Source: Enhydrobacter sp.
GTDB taxonomy: Bacteria > Pseudomonadota > Alphaproteobacteria > Reyranellales > Reyranellaceae
DNA: 64,000 bases
Assembly (NCBI GenBank): GCA_025808875.1
Contig: CP075528.1
Coordinates: 496,001-560,000 of the forward strand
Reading direction: 5' to 3'
This document shows, one piece after another, positions 1-9,073 of this stretch. The position numbers and the translations under genes were made by a program. Position 1 is the stretch's first letter. Every line of letters starts with the position of its first letter. The notes below the pieces were generated by a model. That model saw only the letters and a list, made by a program, of their open reading frames with translations, had not been told where the DNA came from and ran no database searches.

Positions 1-2394
1 CGTGCGACGCTGGATGCGGCCCTGGCCGCGCTCGAGCGCGGGCGCGGCGGATTGATCGGCATCTGCGGCGAGGCCGGGCTCGGCAAGTCGCGCCTCGTCT
101 ACAGCGCCCTGGCCGAGCGCAAGCTCGGCGCGTCGCGGCGCACCACCTTCGCCGGCACCACGGCGATGGGGCGCAACATCCCCTACCATGCGCTGGCATC
201 GGCGCTGCGCACGATGTTTGCGACCATCGACGGCGACGATCCTCGTGCGGTGCCCGACCAGGTCGCTGCGATCCTCGGCGAGCTCGATCCGTCCCTGAGA
301 ATCGACGCGCCGTTTTTCGCCTCGCTGCTGTCTCTGGCGGCAGCGACGCCGCAATGGCTCGCCATGGACCCGCGCCGCAAGCAGGTGGCGGCACGCGACG
401 CCTGCCTGCGGCTGACGCGTGTCATGACCGCCCGCGCGCCGCGCGTGCTGGCGTTCGAGGATCTGCACTGGATCGATCGCGAGAGCGAGGAGGTCCTGCG
501 GGCGATCGCGGCGCTCACGCGGGAGGTCCCGCTGCTGGTCGTCCTGACCTATCGCGCCGACTACGACGATTCCTGGCTGGCTTCGCTCGGCGGCGCACGG
601 CTGCGCATGGCGCCGCTCTCCGACGACGACGTACGCCGCGCGCTACGCGCCTGGTTCGTCGAAGGCGCCGAAACGGAGCGGCTGATCGAGCGGTTGACGG
701 CGCGTGTCGGCGGCAATCCCCTGTTCGTCGAGGAGTGCGTGCGCTCGATGGCGCAGCACGGAGTCCTCACAGGACTGGTCGAGCAGGAGACAGGTCCGCG
801 GCGTCGTTACGCCTGCTGGGAGGCGCCGGAATCGATCAGCGTTCCGCCGTCGGTGCACGACGTCATCGCGTCGCGTATCGACCGCCGCTCGCCTGAATGC
901 GTCGAACTGCTGCGGACCTTGTCGATGGTGGCGCGCGGAATTCCGCTGTGGCTGGCGACGGCAGTGTCGGGGCAATCGCACGCCGCGACCGAGGGCGCGT
1001 TGCGCGAGGCCGTGGCCGCCGAGATTCTGGTGCAAGAAAGCCTTTACCCCGACGTCGAGTACGTCTTCGCGCACGCCCTGGTGCGCGAGGTGGCGCACGA
1101 TTCCCTGACCAGGACGCGCCGGATCGAGGCACATCGACGCATCTTCGACGCTTTGGAAAGTCATTTCGGCCAGCGTGCCGTCGAGCAGACGGAGTGGCTC
1201 GCGCTGCATGCCGAGGCCGCGGAGTTATGGGACAAGGCGGCATTGTACCAGGCAACGGCGGCGGAGCGGGCGTTGGCGCGCGGCTCCTATCACGAGGCGA
1301 TCGCGGGCACGCGTGCCGCGCTGGCGTCCTACGATCGCGGCACTCGATCCAAGGAGGCGACCGAGCGGGCCATCGACGGCTTGCGTGCTCTGCGGGCGTT
1401 GCTGTTCGCGACGGGTGGCGAGGCAAGCGAAACACGCGCTGCGTTGTCTCGTGCCGAGGAACTGGCGCGGTCCATCGATGATCGAACGCGGCTTGCCTGG
1501 GTTTGGGCCGAGCAGTCCGCCCAATGCTGGGTAGAAGGCGACAACGCCGGGGCGATCGCGACGGCGCGGCGCAGTCTCGACATCGCCGAACGATCTGGCG
1601 ACGTGCGGCTGCGCGCGCTGGCGATGTTTCGCCTCGGCCTTGGCCTCTATGCCATCGGCGACTATGTCGGTGCGGCGACGTCGCTCGCCTCGAGTTGCGA
1701 ACTGCTCGACGGCGATCTGCGCTTCGAGCGCATCGGCACCGTGGCGACCACGTCGGTGCTGGGCGGCGGATATCTCGTTGCCACGCTCTGCGAGCTCGGT
1801 CGGTTGGACGAGGCCGCCCGCCGGCTGCAGGATCTGCTCGCGCTGTCGGCGGAAACGCGCGACCTCTACTCGATCGCCGCCGCGCAGGTCGCCCGCTCGA
1901 CGCTCGCTATAGCGCGCGCCGACGTCGCGACGGCGGTACCGTTGCTCGAGGCGCTCCTGACCCAGGCGCGCGCGGGCGGCGCACTTGCCGTCTCGCTGTT
2001 CGTCCAAAGCCTGCTCGGTCGCGCCAAGTTCGTCGCCGGTGATGCCGAAGGCGCGATCGCGTTGCTCATGGGCCGGCAGGACGACACGAAACTTCAGCCG
2101 TCCGATGCACACGGCCTGACCAAGGTGTGGCTGGCCGAGGCGCTCGCGGCGGTCGGCCGGGAGGAGGAGGCGGATGGCATTCTCGATGCGATCCGGCGGG
2201 ATGTCGGCCTGCGGCGCGAGGAAGGCGTGCTCGCGCACTGCTTCGCGGTGAAGGCCAAAGTGGCCCTCGTGCGAGGCCGGCGCGAGGAAGCGCAGGCGTG
2301 GTTCCGCCACGGCCTCGAGCACGCCGAGCGGTTGTCGATGCGCCCGCTAGCCGAGGCGTGTCGCGCGGCGCTTGCGGCGACCGCCGGCGAGTGA
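1..2394 (+). CDS. AAA ATPase/TPR signalling protein, 5' end outside window
   Basis: The reading frame is open from base 1, so the N-terminus lies upstream of the window. A Walker A motif (GEAGLGKS) occurs about 22 residues in. A Walker B-like stretch (VLAFEDLHWID) follows near residue 155 of the visible part. The C-terminal half is Ala/Leu/Arg-rich with repeated helical pairs typical of TPR domains. This layout matches the predicted-ATPase module (AAA_16) found in adenylate/guanylate cyclases and LuxR/MalT-type regulators, where it couples nucleotide binding to TPR protein contacts. The output domain (cyclase or DNA-binding) would normally be N-terminal and cannot be seen, so the specific role is unknown. 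Confidence 0.8.
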   Translation, partial: RATLDAALAALERGRGGLIGICGEAGLGKSRLVYSALAERKLGASRRTTFAGTTAMGRNIPYHALASALRTMFATIDGDDPRAVPDQVAAILGELDPSLRIDAPFFASLLSLAAATPQWLAMDPRRKQVAARDACLRLTRVMTARAPRVLAFEDLHWIDRESEEVLRAIAALTREVPLLVVLTYRADYDDSWLASLGGARLRMAPLSDDDVRRALRAWFVEGAETERLIERLTARVGGNPLFVEECVRSMAQHGVLTGLVEQETGPRRRYACWEAPESISVPPSVHDVIASRIDRRSPECVELLRTLSMVARGIPLWLATAVSGQSHAATEGALREAVAAEILVQESLYPDVEYVFAHALVREVAHDSLTRTRRIEAHRRIFDALESHFGQRAVEQTEWLALHAEAAELWDKAALYQATAAERALARGSYHEAIAGTRAALASYDRGTRSKEATERAIDGLRALRALLFATGGEASETRAALSRAEELARSIDDRTRLAWVWAEQSAQCWVEGDNAGAIATARRSLDIAERSGDVRLRALAMFRLGLGLYAIGDYVGAATSLASSCELLDGDLRFERIGTVATTSVLGGGYLVATLCELGRLDEAARRLQDLLALSAETRDLYSIAAAQVARSTLAIARADVATAVPLLEALLTQARAGGALAVSLFVQSLLGRAKFVAGDAEGAIALLMGRQDDTKLQPSDAHGLTKVWLAEALAAVGREEEADGILDAIRRDVGLRREEGVLAHCFAVKAKVALVRGRREEAQAWFRHGLEHAERLSMRPLAEACRAALAATAGE

Positions 2395-2410
2395 AGCGAG
2401 CGCCATCCGC

Positions 2411-2716
2411 TCAGCGCAGAGGGATAGTTACGTTGATGCTCGGTTGGCGGTAATAGTAGTAGCGCGGCGGCGGCCGGACATAGACCGGCTCGGGATAGAC
2501 CACGACCGGTGCGGGTTTCATGTAGTAGGGGTACATCTGCATTGGCGTCACGTAGTAGACGTGGCCCGGCGGCACGAAGTGCCGCCCATGCTTCTTCTTC
2601 CAATGGCCCTCGCCGGCTTCCGCGGCGCCTGCGGCACCCAGAACCGCGACACCGGCGACGACGGCCGTCCACCAGCTGCGTCCTTTCGACGTGTTCGATC
2701 CAAGGTCCTGTCGCAT
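2411..2716 (-). CDS. small secreted Tyr/Pro-rich protein
   Basis: This is a 101-residue protein. A basic N-terminus is followed by a hydrophobic stretch (WWTAVVAGVAVLGAAGAAEA) ending in AxA, which looks like a Sec signal peptide. The mature part is rich in Tyr, Pro and Val, with a polyprolyl/tyrosyl region around residues 60-90. The start has a good ribosome binding site (GGAG seven bases upstream). I recognise no domain. It resembles small secreted proteins of Hyphomicrobiales of unknown function. It converges with the ATPase gene, with 16 bp between the two stop codons. Confidence 0.6.
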   Translation of the reverse strand: MRQDLGSNTSKGRSWWTAVVAGVAVLGAAGAAEAGEGHWKKKHGRHFVPPGHVYYVTPMQMYPYYMKPAPVVVYPEPVYVRPPPRYYYYRQPSINVTIPLR

Positions 2717-2921
2717 CGCTCTCTCCTTCGGGCGGCTCGCAGGGACCGCCTGCTTATCGGAGATTCAGCGGGGATTATGGCGGCGGTGTGCCGGGCACAA
2801 TTTGACCACAACGGCGGGCGCGACGATGAGTGGATGCGGAATGGCGCCGGCATTTGCCGCTCAGTTTCCCGTCCTTGCGGGCTATGATGCGCGCCGGAAA
2901 TGAATGGGAGGGAGAGACGCG

Positions 2922-4115
2922 ATGGCGGGTCCTTTGGCCGGCGTGAGGATTCTCGACTGCACCACGGTCGTGCTCGGACCCTGGGCGGCCCAGCAACTCG
3001 GCGATCTTGGCGCCGACGTCATCAAGATCGAGCCGCCGGAAGGCGACACCACCCGACAGCTCGGTCCGGCGCGGCATCCCGGCATGGCCGCCTTCTACCT
3101 GGGCTGCAACCGCTCCAAGCGTTCGATCGTGCTCGATCTCAAACAGGAGGCCGGCCGCAAGGCCCTCTTCAAACTCGCCGAAACGGCCGACGTGCTGATG
3201 CACAACTATCGGCCGGATCCCGCCAAGCGGCTGGGCGTGGAATACGAAGCTTTCGAGAGGATCAATCCGCGCCTGGTCTACCTGGCGACCTATGGCTACC
3301 GCGCCGCAGGCCCGATGGGCGCCAAGGCAGCCTATGACGACATCATCCAGGCCGGCTCGGGCCTTGCCGCCCTGCAAACCGTGGTGGCCGGGCAGCCGCG
3401 GTTCCTGCCGACGATCGTGGCCGACAAGACCAGTTCCAACGGAGTGGTGTCGGCTCTGCTGGCGGCGCTGTTCGCGCGCGAGCGCACGGGCAAGGGACAA
3501 GCCGTCGAAGTACCGATGTACGAAACGCTCGTCTCCTTCGTCATGGTCGAGCACCTTTACGGCGAAAGCTTCCGGCCGGCGCTCGAGACCGCGGGCTACA
3601 AGCGCGTCCTCAACAAGGAACGTCGGCCTTATCCGTCGAAGGACGGGTTCTTCGCCCTGCTGCCCTATACCGACAGCCACTGGAAGGAGTTCTGCATGTT
3701 GGTCGGCCGCGAGGACTTGGCCAAGGATCCCCGCTTCACCTCGCTCGCCAACCGCCTGAAGAACGTGGAGGCCTACTATGGCACGCTCGCCACGCTGTGC
3801 GCGGAGCGCACCAATGCCGAATGGGTCGAGCTCCTGAAGAAGTCGAACGTCCCGCACGGCCCGGTCAACACGCTCGAGGACCTGTTCGTCGATCCGCAGC
3901 TGCAGGCGACCGGCTTTTGGAAAGAGGTCGACCATCCGACTGAAGGCAGGCTCAGGATGCCGGACATACCGCCGCGATTCAGCAAGACCAAACCGGAGAT
4001 TACACGGCTGCAGCCGCGGCTCGGCGAGCACAGCGTCGAAGTGCTGCGCGAAGCCGGCTTTACCGCTGCGGAGATCGACGCCATGCTGAAATCGGGCGCG
4101 ACCAAGGCGACATAG
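2922..4115 (+). CDS. CaiB/BaiF family CoA-transferase
   Basis: A 397-residue class III CoA-transferase. The N-terminus (MAGPLAGVRILDCTTVVLGP) and the segment DLGADVIKIEPPEGD are hallmarks of the family, as are NRSKRSIVLDLK and the PVN motif near the C-terminus. The family moves CoA between carboxylic acids through an aspartyl-CoA intermediate. ATG at 2922 is preferred over the in-frame ATG at 2904 because a GGGAGGGAGA ribosome binding site precedes it. A Bug-type solute-binding protein gene follows 42 bp downstream on the same strand, so the pair may take up and activate a carboxylate. The substrate cannot be told from sequence. Confidence 0.9.
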   Translation: MAGPLAGVRILDCTTVVLGPWAAQQLGDLGADVIKIEPPEGDTTRQLGPARHPGMAAFYLGCNRSKRSIVLDLKQEAGRKALFKLAETADVLMHNYRPDPAKRLGVEYEAFERINPRLVYLATYGYRAAGPMGAKAAYDDIIQAGSGLAALQTVVAGQPRFLPTIVADKTSSNGVVSALLAALFARERTGKGQAVEVPMYETLVSFVMVEHLYGESFRPALETAGYKRVLNKERRPYPSKDGFFALLPYTDSHWKEFCMLVGREDLAKDPRFTSLANRLKNVEAYYGTLATLCAERTNAEWVELLKKSNVPHGPVNTLEDLFVDPQLQATGFWKEVDHPTEGRLRMPDIPPRFSKTKPEITRLQPRLGEHSVEVLREAGFTAAEIDAMLKSGATKAT

Positions 4116-4157
4116 TCGCCTTCAACCAACTTCTGTCTGCGCCCGTGGGAGGACTTG

Positions 4158-5147
4158 ATGATCATCCGCGCGTCGCGTCGTGAGTTGTTGCGTTATGGTA
4201 CCGTTGCTGCAGCCGTTGCGGCCTTACCATCTCCGTCCATCGCTCAGGTTTGGCCGAGCAAGCCGATCAAGATCACCGTCGGCTATCCTGCCGGCGGCCT
4301 GACCGATACTTTCGCCCGCGCCTATGGCGAGTACATCTCGCAGAAGACCGGGCAGCCCGTGGTGGTCGAAAACAAGGCCGGCGCCTCCGGTGCCATCGCC
4401 GCGGAGCAAGTGAAGAACGCGCCGCCGGACGGCCACCACCTGATGTGGACGATTTCGACCACGATGATCATGAACAAGGTGCTGTTCAAGAAGCTGCCCT
4501 ATGATCCCGACAAGGACTTCGCCCTGATCTCGTGGATGGATGCAGGGCATCTGCCGCTCGTCGTCAACGCCAAGCTGCCGATCCGGAACCTGGCCGAGCT
4601 GGCGGCCTATGCGCGCGCCAACAAGACGAGCCTTGGCACCTATGGCGCCGGCTCCTACAGCCACGTTGCGGTGGAGGCGCTCAACCGCCACTACAATCTC
4701 ACCATCCAGCCCGTGCACTACCGCGGCGAGGCGCCGATGTGGATCGACGTCGGATCGGGCGCTGTGCAGGGCGGCAGCGGCAGCTACGCCGCGTCGGCCG
4801 GCATGTTGCAGTCGGGCAACGGCAGGGCGATCGCCGTGCCGACCAAGCAGCGCATGAGGAAGCTGCCCGATGTGGCGACCTTCTACGAGCAGGGCGTCGA
4901 GGACATCGCCTTCCAGGTGCAGGGCTTCATCTGTCTGGTCGGCCCGGCAGCCATGCCCAAGGACGTCGTCAAGAAGCTCAGCGATCTGATGGTCGAGGCC
5001 GGCAAAACCGAGCGCATCCAGAAGATCCTCGACACGTTCGGCATCGACAACGCCGCCCGAGACCACGTCTTTTTCGAGAAGTTCGTGGCCGATCAGGGTC
5101 CGGTGTGGCTCAAGCTGGTGAAGGATCTGAACCTCGAGCCGCAATGA
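4158..5147 (+). CDS. Bug/TctC-type tripartite tricarboxylate transporter substrate-binding protein
   Basis: A 329-residue periplasmic binding protein. The N-terminus carries SRRELLRYG followed by an Ala-rich hydrophobic stretch and AQ cleavage region, which looks like a Tat-type signal. The mature start WPSKPIKITVGYPAGGLTD is the Bug-family signature. The family binds small carboxylates for TctAB permeases. No tctA/tctB genes lie nearby, which is common because Bug genes are often orphans. ATG at 4158 is chosen over TTG at 4155 because GGGAGGAC lies just upstream. It probably shares a transcript with the upstream CoA-transferase. Confidence 0.88.
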   Translation: MIIRASRRELLRYGTVAAAVAALPSPSIAQVWPSKPIKITVGYPAGGLTDTFARAYGEYISQKTGQPVVVENKAGASGAIAAEQVKNAPPDGHHLMWTISTTMIMNKVLFKKLPYDPDKDFALISWMDAGHLPLVVNAKLPIRNLAELAAYARANKTSLGTYGAGSYSHVAVEALNRHYNLTIQPVHYRGEAPMWIDVGSGAVQGGSGSYAASAGMLQSGNGRAIAVPTKQRMRKLPDVATFYEQGVEDIAFQVQGFICLVGPAAMPKDVVKKLSDLMVEAGKTERIQKILDTFGIDNAARDHVFFEKFVADQGPVWLKLVKDLNLEPQ

Positions 5148-5161
5148 GCGCAGGCGCCAGA

Positions 5162-5189
5162 CTGCGGCCGGCGACGATGCCGGCCGCAG
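5162..5189 (+). terminator. hairpin downstream of Bug gene
   Basis: An 11-bp perfect stem (CTGCGGCCGGC / GCCGGCCGCAG) with a 6-base loop begins 14 bp after the Bug stop codon. Only scattered T follows, so this is either a weak intrinsic terminator or an mRNA-stabilising hairpin. The remaining bases to 5317 hold nothing recognisable. Confidence 0.5.
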
Positions 5190-5317
5190 CTGTGCGTTTG
5201 CGTACTTAAGGTATTTGCGAGGAGTGGCTTTGCACGGGCTGGTTGATGGTGTAATTCAAGTGCAACTCGCTACGCGGCTCGCGCCGCGCCGTCCATCGAT
5301 GGGGAAGCCCGTAGAGC

Positions 5318-6025
5318 ATGGCTCTCGACGTGTATGTTGGGTCGCTTACGCGCTACTACGCCGGCGATTGGGAAAATGTCGCCGAGAGAAAGGCCCGCGA
5401 GCGCAGCATGAACCGACCGCCGGGACCAGTCCGGGCGGTTGAGGACCGCGCGGCGGTCGAGCGCATCCGCACTGCCGTCCTGCACTGGCGAGAGACCCTC
5501 GGTGCGTCGCTCGGGGCGAACGCGACCATGTCGCTCGACTGGGACGAGTCGGCAGATGCGCCCTTTTTTGTGGGCCGGCCCGGATGGGACGGCTTCGGCT
5601 CGCTGGTCCTGTGGGCCGCCTATGCGGAGCATCCCGGACTGCCGCGGCCAGTTGTGCTACCCGAGGAATGGGACGACGACCCTGCATTGATGCGGTGTAA
5701 TGCCGAAGGCATGCGATCGCGTTTTTCCCATCTCGTCCGCAACGTTGAGCTCTGGCTGCCGTCACCTTTCGACTTCATCTTGGAGGGACAGGATGTCGAT
5801 GGCCGGCGTATCGTCATAGGCTCTTCCTCGACGCTCGACCGCCAGCTCGCGGATCTCAACGGGGCCACCTGGAAGGCTGGTGCGCACGAGTCGGCTGGCT
5901 GGGCGCACATCGTGCCGACCTCCGACGCCTCGCTCGAGCGGCGGGCACGCTACGCCTTCGCCGTACTCGTCGACCTCGTGCGCCAGGCAGCCACGCATCG
6001 TCTTGTGATGAAGCTCGACTTCTGA
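5318..6025 (+). CDS. hypothetical protein, 235 aa
   Basis: A soluble acidic protein with no signal peptide or membrane segment and no family I recognise. It starts MALDVYVGSLTRYY, is Trp-rich (WHRE-like, WDESAD, WAAYAEHP, WLPSPFDF) and has an acidic middle. The composition and start are reminiscent of small immunity or stress proteins of unknown function, but that is only an impression. Codon usage is like its neighbours. It converges on the DUF2852 gene across a strong hairpin. Confidence 0.55.
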   Translation: MALDVYVGSLTRYYAGDWENVAERKARERSMNRPPGPVRAVEDRAAVERIRTAVLHWRETLGASLGANATMSLDWDESADAPFFVGRPGWDGFGSLVLWAAYAEHPGLPRPVVLPEEWDDDPALMRCNAEGMRSRFSHLVRNVELWLPSPFDFILEGQDVDGRRIVIGSSSTLDRQLADLNGATWKAGAHESAGWAHIVPTSDASLERRARYAFAVLVDLVRQAATHRLVMKLDF

Positions 6026-6032
6026 AAACGAC

Positions 6033-6061
6033 GACGCCCCCTCCGGGACGGAGGGGGCGTC
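6033..6061 (-). terminator. intrinsic terminator between converging genes
   Basis: A 12-bp stem (GACGCCCCCTCC / GGAGGGGGCGTC) with a 5-base loop lies between the hypothetical gene on the plus strand and the DUF2852 gene on the minus strand. On the minus strand it is followed within a few bases by TTTT, so it fits a terminator for that gene. It may act in both directions. Confidence 0.65.
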
Positions 6062-6090
6062 TGCAGGTCGGCCCGTCGACCTGGATGTTG

Positions 6091-6519
6091 CTACTGTACG
6101 ACCGGCGGTTGCGGCTCGCTCGAGGGCGGGCGGTTGCGGCGCTCGTTCATGAACTGGTCGAACTCGGCACGATCCTTGGCGGACCGCAGCCTGTCGAGGT
6201 AGTCGCGGAACTCGCGCTGCTCCTCGTCGAGCTTGCGCAGCGTCTCCTCGCGGTACTCGTCGAAGGCGACGTTTCCACTCGACGGGCGGCCCCAACGGTG
6301 GCGGCGCTTCCAGGAGCGAAACTCCTCGCGCATTTCCCGGCCATCGGCACCGTACCAGCGGCCGTGGCGGCCGTGCTTTCCGCAAAACATGCGTCCACTC
6401 CATATCAGGTAGATCAGAAGGGCGAGGCCAACCGGCCAGAACACCACGAAGCCGATGACCACCAGCGCGATCAGGGCGGGCTTTGGCAGCTCCTCCAGTC
6501 TTTCCAAGACGGCGTTCAT
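6091..6519 (-). CDS. DUF2852 membrane-associated protein
   Basis: A 142-residue protein with one hydrophobic segment near residues 13-40 (ALIALVVIGFVVFWPVGLAL) and a charged C-terminal half containing EEFRSWKRRHRWGRPSSGN and EYREETLRKLDEEQREF. These features match the alphaproteobacterial DUF2852 family, whose function is unknown. The start at 6519 is fixed by an AGGAGG ribosome binding site nine bases upstream. The promoter region carries a near-perfect palindrome that resembles the one at the TetR gene upstream, so the TetR protein probably controls this gene. Confidence 0.8.
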   Translation of the reverse strand: MNAVLERLEELPKPALIALVVIGFVVFWPVGLALLIYLIWSGRMFCGKHGRHGRWYGADGREMREEFRSWKRRHRWGRPSSGNVAFDEYREETLRKLDEEQREFRDYLDRLRSAKDRAEFDQFMNERRNRPPSSEPQPPVVQ

Positions 6520-6550
6520 CTCCGGCCTCCTCAGTTTGCCAGCGTTAACT

Positions 6551-6575
6551 ATGTAAATGTTAACGACATTTACAT
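6551..6575. promoter_or_regulatory. palindromic operator upstream of DUF2852 gene
   Basis: The sequence is ATGTAAATG-N7-CATTTACAT, a perfect 9-bp inverted repeat. A second overlapping repeat, GTTAAC at 6544 and 6559, covers its left part. It lies 31 bp upstream of the DUF2852 start and downstream of the tetR stop. A related but weaker palindrome covers the tetR start. Perfect symmetry and the paired occurrence suggest a TetR-family binding site. Confidence 0.65.
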
Positions 6576-6608
6576 TGGGCATTCCCCGGTAGGGAGTCAA
6601 GGGCTGGC

Positions 6609-7247
6609 TCAGGCTTTTTGTGGAAGGCCCAACCCCTGCAAGTAGATCAGCATTTCCGACTCGAGAAGCTCCTCGGCGGTCATCGGCAAGGTCCGGCGGC
6701 CGGAATCGCCACGCCCGAACAGGGAGGCAATGCCGTGTGCCATCGACCAGATGTGCAGGCTCATCATCAGGGCTGGAGGGCGTTGGCCGGCCGGTAGCTG
6801 CGCGACCAAGGCCTCTGCGGCCGTGCGCAGAACGGCGAAGGCCCGATCGGCGGCGGCGCGCAGCTCCGGATTGAGATCGGGCGGCAGGCCTGACTCGAAC
6901 ATCGCGGCGTAGTAGGCGGGCTCGGTGCGGGCGAAGGTGAGGTAGGCAAGGCCGACATTGTGGAAGGCGGCGATGGCGTCCGGCTTGCCGTTGGCCCAGC
7001 CGGTCGCGAGCATGGCCTCGAAGCGCTGGAAGCCTTCGCGCGCGACATCGGCCAACAACGCCTCGCGGTCGCGGAAATGACGGTAGGGCGCCGCCGCGCT
7101 CACGCCGGCCGAGCGCGCCGCCTCCGCGAACGTGAAGCCCGCCGGCCCTTTCTCCTTGATCAATTCGCGGGCCGCCTTGATCAACGCCTCGCGCAGATTG
7201 CCGTGATGGTAACCGCGCTCCTCGCGATCATGCTTTTTCCAGCTCAT
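6609..7247 (-). CDS. TetR/AcrR family transcriptional regulator
   Basis: A 212-residue repressor. The N-terminal helix-turn-helix spans about residues 12-60 (YHHGNLREALIKAARELI, then FTFAEAARSAGVS, then YRHFRDREALLADVA), and a WHG-type C-terminal ligand domain follows. The open frame extends 50 codons further upstream, but ATG at 7247 gives the normal family start (MSWKKHDREERGYHHG) and overlaps a palindrome that would allow autoregulation. The ligand is unknown. Likely targets are itself and the DUF2852 gene, from the shared operator motif. Confidence 0.9.
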   Translation of the reverse strand: MSWKKHDREERGYHHGNLREALIKAARELIKEKGPAGFTFAEAARSAGVSAAAPYRHFRDREALLADVAREGFQRFEAMLATGWANGKPDAIAAFHNVGLAYLTFARTEPAYYAAMFESGLPPDLNPELRAAADRAFAVLRTAAEALVAQLPAGQRPPALMMSLHIWSMAHGIASLFGRGDSGRRTLPMTAEELLESEMLIYLQGLGLPQKA

Positions 7248-7264
7248 GTTAAGGGAGTTTACAT
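7246..7264. promoter_or_regulatory. probable TetR autoregulatory operator
   Basis: The sequence ATGTTAA-GGGAG-TTTACAT is a 7-bp inverted repeat with one mismatch. It overlaps the tetR start codon and shares the ATGTAAA/TTTACAT half-site with the palindrome at 6551-6575. Confidence 0.5.
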
Positions 7265-7335
7265 TAAAGCGCCCGTGGGGGACAGGCGATCGGGCGCCGC
7301 ATTGCTTGTCGCCTGAGCTTGTGGCCGGATGGGGC

Positions 7336-7770
7336 ATGCCTATTTCCTTCGACCTGCGGTCCGCTGGCGCCGCCGACCTCCCCTTCTGCTGGAACACCTA
7401 TCGCGAGGCCATGCAGCCCCTGCTGGAGCCGCTCGCCGAATGGCGCGAGCCCGAACAGCGCCGCAACGTCGAGCGCGCGCTCGCCGACGCGGGCTCCTCG
7501 ATCCTGCGCCGGGAAGGCGTCGACTCGGGCTGGCTGCTGGTGGAAGAGACACGCCATGCCATCCAGCTTCGAGAGCTTCATGTGCTGCCCGAGATGCGCA
7601 ATCGCGGCCTCGGCACCGCCTTCCTGAACTGGATGAAGGAGCGCGCGGACCGCAAGCGCAAGGATCTCACGCTCGAGGTTACGACCAACAACCCGGCGCG
7701 CAAGCTGTGCGAGCGGCTTGGCTTCAAGCCTGTGACCACGACCGGTAACAGGGTGACGATGCGCTATTGA
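7336..7770 (+). CDS. GNAT family N-acetyltransferase
   Basis: A 144-residue protein with the GNAT core: the segment IQLRELHVLPEMRNRGLGTA holds beta4 and the acetyl-CoA pyrophosphate loop (RNRGLG), followed by LTLEVTTNNPARKLCERLGF, the usual beta5/alpha4 element. ATG at 7336 is the family start; the frame is open further upstream but overlaps the tetR promoter. The acceptor is unknown. The next gene starts 16 bp downstream on the same strand. Confidence 0.85.
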   Translation: MPISFDLRSAGAADLPFCWNTYREAMQPLLEPLAEWREPEQRRNVERALADAGSSILRREGVDSGWLLVEETRHAIQLRELHVLPEMRNRGLGTAFLNWMKERADRKRKDLTLEVTTNNPARKLCERLGFKPVTTTGNRVTMRY

Positions 7771-7786
7771 GCGCGGGAGAAGAAGC

Positions 7787-8869
7787 GTGCAGCTCTGGAC
7801 GACGACCGTCGCGGCGGCGCGCGGCGCGGCGCGCCAGGCGCAGGAGATCGAAGCGGCAGGCTGGCACGGCATGCTGGTCGTGGATTCGCAGAACCTGTCG
7901 GGCGATCCCTACGTATCGCTGGCGCTTGCCGCCACCGCGACGCGCCGGCTCGGCCTCGGCACCGGCGTCACCAATTCCGTGACCCGCCACGCCGCAGCGA
8001 CGGCCGCGGCGATCACCAGCGTCCACCGCGTGTCCAACGGCCGCGCCGTGCTGGGGATCGGGCGGGGCGATTCGGCGCTCGCCCATCTCGGCCGCGCCCC
8101 GGCGCGCCTGGCCCAGTTCGAGCGCTATTTGCGACAATTGCAGACCTACCTGAAGGGCGAGGCGGTGGGCTTCGATGACATCGACATTCCACACGAAGCG
8201 GCGCCGCCTCTGTCGGAGCTGCACCTTCACGACGCGCCGCCGTCGAGCCGCATCGGCTGGATCGCGGAGGGCCTGAAGCGCGACGGAACGAAGGTCCCCG
8301 TCGAGATCGCCGCGAGCGGCCCGAAAGTGATCGCGATATCGGCGCTCCATGGCGATCGCGTGATGTTCACGCTCGGTGCCGATGTCGAGCGGCTGAAGTG
8401 GGGCATCGATCTCGCCCGCAAGACGCGCCGCGAGGCCGGCCTCGATCCCGACGGCGTCGCCTTCGGCGCCTACGTCAACATGGGCTGCCATGTCGACGCC
8501 GAGGCGGCGCGAAGCCTGGTGCGTGGCGGTCTCACCACCTTCGCCCGTTTCTCGGTGATGCATGGCAAGGCCAACGGGCCAGTCGCGGCGGGCGATCGTG
8601 CGGTGCTCGAGGCATTGCGCAGCAACTACGACATGAAGGCCCATACGCGCAGCGACTCGCGCCAGGCCGGCACGCTCACCGACGATTTCATCGATCGCTT
8701 CGCCATCGTCGGCACCCCGCAGCGCTGCATCGAACGACTGCGATCCCTGGCCGCGCTCGGCCTCGACAAGGTAGCGATCAGCGGCGCTTCGCGCGGCGCG
8801 GAGCCCAGGGACATCGATCTCGGTCGCAAGCTCGTCAACGCCGAGGTGCTGCCGGCGATGCGCGCCTGA
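7787..8869 (+). CDS. LLM class flavin-dependent oxidoreductase
   Basis: A 360-residue luciferase-like TIM-barrel protein starting at GTG. Family signs are QAQEIEAAGWHGMLVVDS, RLGLGTGVTNSVTRHAA, the segment SNGRAVLGIGRGDSAL and the C-terminal FAIVGTPQRCIERLRSL. Such enzymes use F420 or reduced FMN. The arrangement SGPKVIAISALHGDRVM resembles F420-dependent methylenetetrahydromethanopterin reductase-like members. The substrate cannot be assigned. It probably forms a two-gene unit with the GNAT gene. Confidence 0.85.
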   Translation: MQLWTTTVAAARGAARQAQEIEAAGWHGMLVVDSQNLSGDPYVSLALAATATRRLGLGTGVTNSVTRHAAATAAAITSVHRVSNGRAVLGIGRGDSALAHLGRAPARLAQFERYLRQLQTYLKGEAVGFDDIDIPHEAAPPLSELHLHDAPPSSRIGWIAEGLKRDGTKVPVEIAASGPKVIAISALHGDRVMFTLGADVERLKWGIDLARKTRREAGLDPDGVAFGAYVNMGCHVDAEAARSLVRGGLTTFARFSVMHGKANGPVAAGDRAVLEALRSNYDMKAHTRSDSRQAGTLTDDFIDRFAIVGTPQRCIERLRSLAALGLDKVAISGASRGAEPRDIDLGRKLVNAEVLPAMRA

Positions 8870-9073
8870 TCAGCTTCGATGGTGATCGACGTAGTCCTCG
8901 AGCAGGACGGTGAGGCCGACGCCGAGAAAATAGCCGACGATCAGCCCGATCCAGCCGAAGCTGCCCGGGAACATCACCCGCTGAAACACCCACAGGCCGA
9001 CCGCCGTGACGAAGATCACGACCAGCGGCATCCACCACTTGCGTTCGGACGTCGAATCCGCCGAACCGGTCAT
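8870..9073 (-). CDS. small two-TM membrane protein
   Basis: A 67-residue protein with two hydrophobic segments ([16 protein letters not shown] and [19 protein letters not shown]) and a His-containing C-terminus. Its ATG overlaps the ubiD stop as ATGA, so translation is probably coupled. I recognise no family. It may be a helper or unrelated passenger of the UbiD-like gene. Confidence 0.6.
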   Translation of the reverse strand: MTGSADSTSERKWWMPLVVIFVTAVGLWVFQRVMFPGSFGWIGLIVGYFLGVGLTVLLEDYVDHHRS

